Assembly (NCBI GenBank): GCA_027604665.1
Contig: JADGIZ010000558.1
Location: forward strand, 1-11,846
Direction of reading: 5' to 3'
Length of the DNA stretch: 11,846 nt
Source of the DNA: Polyrhizophydium stewartii
Lineage: Eukaryota; Chytridiomycota; Chytridiomycetes; Rhizophydiales
Made by a program: the position numbers and the translations under genes. The notes under the pieces are model-generated. The model was not told where the DNA came from. It saw nothing but the letters and a program-made list of their open reading frames with translations, and did no database searches. Below, one piece after another: positions 6,816 through 11,846 of the stretch (the stretch's first letter is position 1; every line of letters begins with the position of its first letter).

Positions 6816-9653
6816 TCACACCTCGGGCGTGCCGCACGAGAGCCAAGCGAGCATGCGCCGGGCAAAGCCAGATTTCTGCTTGCGCTTGGCCTTGTCCATG
6901 TCGGATGTCTTGGCTGAAGGTGAGACGCCGTCCGTGGGAGACTTGGTTGATGTTGGTTGCGGCGCGACTTGGTTGGGCTTGGCGGGGGTGTCGGATTCGG
7001 CCCATGCGCGCGGCTTGGGGCGCTGTGGTGCGTCTGCATCGCGGGGCTTGTGAGTCTGCTGTGCTGGCGCTGGCGCTGTTGCTGGCGCTGGTGCGGGTGT
7101 GGGTGCTGGTGCAGGTGATGCCGAGTTTGCTTGCGGCTGCATTGGCGATGGGGCACCAGATCCCTCGCGACCGCCCTCATCGTGCACAAAGTCTACAACA
7201 TGGTCGGTCGCGTCTGCCGTATGGCGGCCGTGCTGAGCGGCGTGCGAGGCATGCGCATCGGCGAGAGGAGCGTCGCTGCTGTATGCAGTGCGTGCAGGCG
7301 GCGGACGAGGCTGGACGGCCACGGGCGGTGCCTGAGCAGGCTGCAGTGATTGCGACGAGTGTGCAGCCGGCGCCAGCGCCGGTGCTGCACCGCGGGACGC
7401 AACCACGACCCGCGCCTGTGCGGCGGGCTGCCCGTCACTGCTGTCATCGTCGTCTCCGAACACTTCGACGGCATCAACGGCATCGACGGTCTGCACATGG
7501 TGCGCCGCGTGCCGCGCGACGGCCTCGACAGGCTGCAGATCGCCAGCTCCGCCGTGCGCGAAGCCGTGCACGGGCCGCGGCGCGTGCGGGTCTGCCTCTT
7601 GGGTATCGGCTGGAGATTGGACAGCAGACGGCGGCTCGTACGGCTTGGACGGCGGGCCGATGCGTCCGTCGCGCGACGCAATGACGAGCCCGCTCGGCGC
7701 GTTCGTGTGGGAGTCTGCAGCGTCGTACTCGTGCACCGCCTCGACCGTCGCCGGCTCGTGGGCTGCCAGTCTCGCCGCGGTCGACTGGTCGGCGACAGCC
7801 GGGTCTGGGGCCGCAGATCCAATGAAGCGATAGGCGGCTGCAGGGCGTGGCGGCTGCACTTGCGGCGGCGGCGGCGGCGTCGGTGTCGGCGGAGCGCTGA
7901 TTGAGTGCACCGACGCCTGGCGGTCGCGGCTGCCGTACATCGCATCATACGCAGCAGCGCCACGCACGAGCACGCCGGGCTCGACATCGAGGTTGTGCAT
8001 GCTTGACACGGCGTCGACTGCGTCCGTATGCGCCGCCGGGTGGCCGTGCGCGGGGGAATCGCCAGATGCGCCTGCCTCACCACCAAAGGCACCGACGGCG
8101 CGCGGCCGCTGCGGAGCAGGCTCCTCGGGGCTGCGGTCCATCTGGGGCTCGGGCTGTGTCTCTGGCCGAGCGTTTGGCTGCGCAGCGCGGTGGCGTGCGC
8201 CAGCATGTCCGTCTAGGTCATCAATGATGGCATCGACAGGCTGCACCAAGTCGACGGTGTCCATCGCATGCGGGGCAGCATGCTGGCCAGCCTCGCCTGC
8301 CTGACCATCATCGTCCGCACCCTCCGCCGCCCACGACGCAGGCGCACGTCGCTGCGCGGAGATCCTCGGCGCGGCCGTGGCCGATGCGCGGAGGGGCAGC
8401 GAGGCCGCACTGCCCGCCGCGCCGAGCTCGACATGGAACGAGTGCACCGAGTGGACAGATCCGACAATCGTCTCGCGCACGGTGTTGCGGTGCGGCCCCT
8501 TGTGCAGCTGCGGCGGCGATGTGGGCATGTCAGAGTCCGGCGCCGCCTCCTCGGCGCCGTCGCTGCCGGATCCCTGGTCGTCGGCTGTCATGGACCGGAT
8601 ATGCTGCGCGAGACGCACAGTGTCCTGCAGATGGATTTGCCCCTTGCTCTCACCGAGCTGCTTGTCCTCTTCGAGCTGCTCCTCGTCGTTGTCGGTGGGC
8701 ATGAGCTCGCTGGCGCTGTACACCAAGTCAGCGGCCGTGACCGACTCGACTGGATCGGAAGTGCCGTGGAGCTCGTGTGCAGCGTCGTCTTTGGCTTGCC
8801 CCGCACCGCCGAGCGAGAGCGAGTCGCTGCTGGTGCGGCCTGCCGCAAAGGCTCGTGCGCCCGCATGCGGGTCGACGGGCGTGACTGCCATGACGGGATC
8901 GGCCGTCACGCCCACTTGGGCAGCCCCAGCGCTGTCGGCAAGCTCATCGCCGCCGCCACCTGCGAACCCGCTTCTCGCGGGCGGCGGGCGGACCGGAGAT
9001 GCCAAGTCGCCGAGACCGCCTTCGTCGGCGCCATGACCATCGGCATCATCGGCGTGATCGCCACGGCCGGTGCGGTCAGCCTGCTCCCCGCGATCCGCCG
9101 TCGCCAGCGAGGCCCTCGATCCGTGGATGGACTCGACGCACTCGTCGCGCTCGGCCGTGGCACCGACCGCGACGGCATCCAGTGCCTCGAGATCCGCGCC
9201 GCGCGCTGCGTCGCCAAACGCACGCACGACCGCGTCGGCCGTCTTGACCACATGCGTGCCGCCCGCGCGCAGCCCGAGCGGCGGCAGGCGCGGCGGCAGC
9301 GGCATGTCGCGCACCGACGTCGCGCCGACGCTCGACGACGCGGCGGCAGCAGCGACCAGATCCTCGATGCCGTCGTCGAGGTCGGCGTTGCTGCCGCCGC
9401 CGCCACCACCACCGCCGCTGCTGCCGCCGCCGCTCCCACCACCGCCGGGGCTGCTGCTGCGTTCGTACACGCCCTGCACGCCCGCATAGACCGACACGAC
9501 TCGCACGGCGGGCCGATCCGTGCCGAGCCGCTCGCCGCTGCCGTGGCGATCGCCGTGCGGTGCCACGGCGTCTCCATGGCCCAGGTCGCCGTCGCCTGCA
9601 TCGCTGCTGTCCATGCCGTCGCTGTCTCTGTGCGCATCATGGTGTCCGTGCAT
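6816..9653 (-). CDS. Large intrinsically disordered protein of unknown function
   Basis: Not recognised. The minus-strand frame is open for 945 codons from the first in-frame ATG at 9653. Composition is dominated by Asp, Ala, Pro, Gly, Ser and His: an Asp/Gly/His-rich N-terminus, a Gly/Ser linker at about residues 70-88, many Pro-rich linkers, and Pro-Ala repeats near 865-885. There is no membrane span or known fold. Short hydrophobic-acidic motifs recur, for example VQTVDAVDAVEVF, MDTVDLVQPVDAIIDDLD and TDAVDAVSSMHNLDVE. The last residues, KRKQKSGFARRMLAWLSC followed by GTPEV, form a basic amphipathic end with one Cys, which could bind membrane or be acylated (inference). The frame stays open with G/C-rich third positions upstream of 9653, so the real start is probably further out. 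Long open frames arise by chance in GC-rich DNA, but coherent composition and the charged C-terminus argue that this one is real. Confidence 0.65.
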   Translation of the reverse strand: MHGHHDAHRDSDGMDSSDAGDGDLGHGDAVAPHGDRHGSGERLGTDRPAVRVVSVYAGVQGVYERSSSPGGGGSGGGSSGGGGGGGGSNADLDDGIEDLVAAAAASSSVGATSVRDMPLPPRLPPLGLRAGGTHVVKTADAVVRAFGDAARGADLEALDAVAVGATAERDECVESIHGSRASLATADRGEQADRTGRGDHADDADGHGADEGGLGDLASPVRPPPARSGFAGGGGDELADSAGAAQVGVTADPVMAVTPVDPHAGARAFAAGRTSSDSLSLGGAGQAKDDAAHELHGTSDPVESVTAADLVYSASELMPTDNDEEQLEEDKQLGESKGQIHLQDTVRLAQHIRSMTADDQGSGSDGAEEAAPDSDMPTSPPQLHKGPHRNTVRETIVGSVHSVHSFHVELGAAGSAASLPLRASATAAPRISAQRRAPASWAAEGADDDGQAGEAGQHAAPHAMDTVDLVQPVDAIIDDLDGHAGARHRAAQPNARPETQPEPQMDRSPEEPAPQRPRAVGAFGGEAGASGDSPAHGHPAAHTDAVDAVSSMHNLDVEPGVLVRGAAAYDAMYGSRDRQASVHSISAPPTPTPPPPPQVQPPRPAAAYRFIGSAAPDPAVADQSTAARLAAHEPATVEAVHEYDAADSHTNAPSGLVIASRDGRIGPPSKPYEPPSAVQSPADTQEADPHAPRPVHGFAHGGAGDLQPVEAVARHAAHHVQTVDAVDAVEVFGDDDDSSDGQPAAQARVVVASRGAAPALAPAAHSSQSLQPAQAPPVAVQPRPPPARTAYSSDAPLADAHASHAAQHGRHTADATDHVVDFVHDEGGREGSGAPSPMQPQANSASPAPAPTPAPAPATAPAPAQQTHKPRDADAPQRPKPRAWAESDTPAKPNQVAPQPTSTKSPTDGVSPSAKTSDMDKAKRKQKSGFARRMLAWLSCGTPEV

Positions 9654-9765
9654 TGCCGGCCGCAGCACCCCCGCGTCGACGAGCGCCGAGGCGTGGAGAG
9701 AGGACGGGGTCGTGATGCGCAGGAAAGAGTCGAATACCGCCAAACCGTCTTCTCCGTTCGACTCT

Positions 9766-9826
9766 CTGCTCTCGATGCAGCAAAGGCAGGCGGCACAGTG
9801 CGTGCGGCAACGGGCCTTTCATTTAC
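9766..9826 (-). other. Candidate first intron of the disordered-protein gene
   Basis: Splicing from GTAAAT at 9826 to GCAG ending at 9766 joins an 8-nt exon (9834-9827, ATGGCGTC) in phase to the long frame. The protein would start MASESNGEDGLAVFDSFLR and total 985 residues. Ends and phase fit, and the out-of-frame ATG at 9822 would be removed. Against it, the interval lacks the CTGAC branch motif present in all nine other introns of the window. Confidence 0.35.
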
Positions 9827-9842
9827 GACGCCATGCAGGCGC

Positions 9843-9853
9843 GGGGGGGGGGG
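9843..9853. repeat. Poly-G run (11 G)
   Basis: Eleven consecutive G on the plus strand (C on the minus strand) lie just upstream of the possible start of the disordered-protein gene. It is a likely site of length variation or of assembly error. Confidence 0.85.
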
Positions 9854-10006
9854 TGATGAAGGTGGAGACAACTTGCAGAGAAGCGGGAGGGGAATGTAAG
9901 AATCATGATAGGTGGGGATTTGGGAGATGAGCGGCAGCAGGGTCCGCGCCAAAGCAGCAGTCCTGATGGGGATGGTTGGCGGCCGCAGCATCCGGGGTTG
10001 CGGCTT

Positions 10007-11012
10007 TCAAGGATTAGTGTGCAGAGCAAGCGAGGAAGTTGAGGCGCCAGAGGCTCCGTTGGACATCCCGCTGGGGCCAAACGGCAGCATTGGGTGCGTG
10101 TTGTCGTACATCAACCACCCGCCCTGCGGGTCGCCGCCTTGCGGTGTGGCCGATGTCGGCGTGCTTGTCATGCGCTGCTGCTGATGGTGCTGAAAGTACC
10201 CGTTGCTTGGGCCTGCAGGCATCTGCTGGGCATATCCGGCCTGCGGCATGTATCCCTGCTGCTGATACTGCTGCGGTGCATACGACTCGCGATAGGCCGA
10301 CGGGTGCTGCTGCTGCTGGTGCTGCGGGTGCTGCTGCGCAAACTGCTGATACTGCGGCTGCTTCTGGACGCGCGCCTGGGCGTACGAGGGCCGGCGGGTG
10401 GTCGAGTCGAGGATCGGCGCCGAGGAGCCCTGGCCGTAGATGTCACCGGGATACCGCTGCGCATGCTGCTGCGGGGTGTCGACCGATGTGGGCGAAAAGT
10501 AGGCGAGGTTGGCCGACGAGGTCGAGGCCGAGCCCGAGGCCGACGACGGCTGGCGCTGGAGCATCGGCATGCCTGGCTGCATTGATGACGTGACGAGCGA
10601 CAGCGGCGTCTGTGGCTGGCCAAACACGATCGACGCTGCTGCCGAGGCCGGCAGTGCGTTGCGCTGGATGCTGTTGGACGCGACTGTCGCGGCGGCGGCG
10701 GCGGCGGCAGCGGCGTACTCGTCGGCGCTCTGGGGGCGAATGGGCAGATCGAGCGACTGCGGGGTCGTCATCAGGCCTTGAGACTGCGCGCCGCCCAGAA
10801 AGTGCATGGCCGGTGGTGTTTGATGTGCGTGTCCGCCGGCGTTTGTGCGGCTCTGCGGCGTGCCCATGAGCGGCGCGCTGGCAGAGGGCGGCATGTTGCT
10901 GGCGCCAGCGCCAGAGGCCGCAAACGACTGCGTTGGAACAAAGAGCGAGCCAGCCGAAGCGGCGCCAGCGGGGCGGTAAGGCGTCTCCATGTGCTGGTGG
11001 CCGCAGTAGGGC

Positions 11013-11054
<42 letters not shown>

Positions 11055-11846
11055 GGCGGCGGCGGCGGCGGCGGCGGCGGATACGACATTTGCTGATCCT
11101 GTTGAGGCGCGAACTGCTGCTGCTGCTGCTGCGCCTGGTGGGAGCGGCGGAACTCGGCGGCCAGATCGCTGTCGGCCTTGACGGGATCAAAAACGGGCGA
11201 CAGAAGCGGGCTCTGGGTGTTGCCTATATAAGACGTTGCACCCGCAGCCGAAGAGAGCGGCAAGACAAGCGCAAGGGTGTCGGGGTTGGCCGAGCTTGCG
11301 TTGCGCTGCTGTTGTTGTTGCTGTGGCGCCTCCATGTCGAGAGCCGCGGCGTGCCCAACCGACGACGCCAGCTCGTTGAAGCCGGCTTCGAATGCTCCGT
11401 CAAAGAGCATCGGTGAGCTTGGGCGGTCGTGCTGGCTGTGCAGGGGCACTGCCGAGGTTGGCGTGGCCGACGAGTACTGCAGCATGTGGTGGTGGCTGGC
11501 AAAGGCGTGCTCGGCAGAGAAGGCGGCGGGGTCGGCCGACTGCAGCGCGGTCTGGTGGTCAAAGGGCGAGATGCTCTGGTGGTGCAGGTTCGGTTGGTGC
11601 ATTTGCAGCTGCTGGTGGTGATGGTGCATCTGCTGCAGCTGCTGCAGGTGGGCCAGGTCGTCCTGGTGGCTGTCTGCCGAGAGCGGGGCGATCGACGACT
11701 TGCGCCTGCGCTGGATCTTGGACTTGGGCATCACCGACTCTGTGGTGGAGAGGGGCGGCAGCGAGTCGGACTTGTAGCGCAGCATCTGGCCGCGTGCGAC
11801 GAGCTTGCGCTTGTGGGACATGTAGTGCTGCGGATCGGGCGGGGCG
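10007..11846 (-). CDS. Gln/His-rich putative transcriptional regulator, C-terminal part (runs off the right edge)
   Basis: Not assigned to a family. The frame stays open through the ATG at 11821 to the window edge, reading APPDPQHYMSHKRKLVARGQ across that Met, so the gene is probably 5'-partial and 11821 is not necessarily the start; 604 codons follow that Met. The basic region HKRKLVARGQMLRYKSD and KSKIQRRRKSS (about residues 3-43) looks like the end of a nucleic-acid-binding domain or a nuclear localisation signal. The rest is low complexity: Gln/His-rich at about 57-92, Pro9-Gln13 at about 248-269, an alanine run, and a Gln/Tyr/Pro-rich C-terminus with YQQQGYMPQAGYAQQ-type repeats that resemble activation or prion-like domains. 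No catalytic motif or membrane segment is visible. Such a composition is usual for fungal transcription factors, but without the N-terminal domain this is inference. Confidence 0.75.
11015..11080 (-). repeat. Pure (CCG)9-(CAG)13 coding repeat
   Basis: On the coding (minus) strand nine CCG codons are followed directly by thirteen CAG codons, giving Pro9-Gln13. Both tracts are uninterrupted, unlike the mixed-codon alanine run in PRM1. A second pure (CAG)6 lies at 11114-11131. The purity points to recent or ongoing slippage expansion. Confidence 0.92.

Larger units (their letters stand above)
9654..10006. other. Intergenic region with probable 5' part of the disordered-protein gene
   Basis: This 353-bp stretch lies between two minus-strand genes: the 3' end of the Gln-rich gene and the 5' end of the disordered-protein gene. 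Part of it (9654-9765) is probably coding, because the downstream frame stays open with G/C-rich third positions. It also holds an ATG at 9834-9832 (a three-codon frame followed by a stop), an out-of-frame ATG at 9822-9820 and an 11-G run. No TATA-type element stands out. Confidence 0.5.

Noticed and set aside
8268..9899. Plus-strand open frame of 543 codons opposite the disordered-protein gene
   Set aside because: Very Arg-rich, without recognisable motifs, and explained as a mirror frame of the minus-strand gene. The minus strand has the more protein-like composition and a coherent C-terminus, though certainty is limited.
1..11846. tRNA or rRNA genes, CRISPR arrays, transposon ends or a secondary-metabolite cluster
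   Set aside because: No conserved RNA motifs, regularly spaced direct repeats with spacers, terminal inverted repeats, transposase frames or biosynthetic domains were seen. All repeats are microsatellites or short coding tandem repeats.

Overview
The window reads as a compact, strongly GC-rich fungal nuclear segment. The fungal assignment rests on a PRM1-type plasma-membrane fusion protein (a fungus-specific mating family), small introns with a fixed CTGAC branch site, and genes a few hundred bases apart or less. A basidiomycete (for example a smut or a relative) would fit, but the lineage is an inference. No bacterial signals, rRNA, tRNA, CRISPR array or transposon was found.

Layout from left to right. 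(1) 66-2816, minus: PRM1, an uninterrupted 916-codon gene for a polytopic membrane protein of mating-cell fusion. (2) 3112-3935, minus: a three-exon gene for a 211-residue RING-H2 E3 ubiquitin ligase, rebuilt here from phase-matched exons. (3) 3936-4046: a 111-bp divergent promoter holding a (TG)12 tract. (4) 4047-6565, plus: an eight-exon gene for a 609-residue THOC5 homologue, a THO/TREX subunit for mRNP assembly and export; all seven introns were placed by phase, GT/AG ends and branch site. (5) 6566-6815: a short convergent intergenic region. (6) 6816-9653, minus: a 945-codon frame for a disordered protein of unknown function with repeated short Val-Asp-x-Val-like motifs and a basic, aromatic, Cys-containing C-terminus; its true start is probably further upstream. 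(7) 10007 to the right edge, minus: the C-terminal part of a Gln/His-rich protein with a basic, nuclear-type segment and a pure poly-Pro/poly-Gln tract, probably a transcriptional regulator whose N-terminus lies outside the window.

The genes do not form an operon or an obvious pathway. The only clear pairing is the head-to-head RING ligase and THOC5, whose starts lie 111 bp apart and which probably share one promoter region. I found no clear new defence or mobile system. The most unusual material is the disordered protein at 6816-9653, the 15-bp repeat inside the first THOC5 intron, and the uninterrupted CAG/CCG tract near the right edge.
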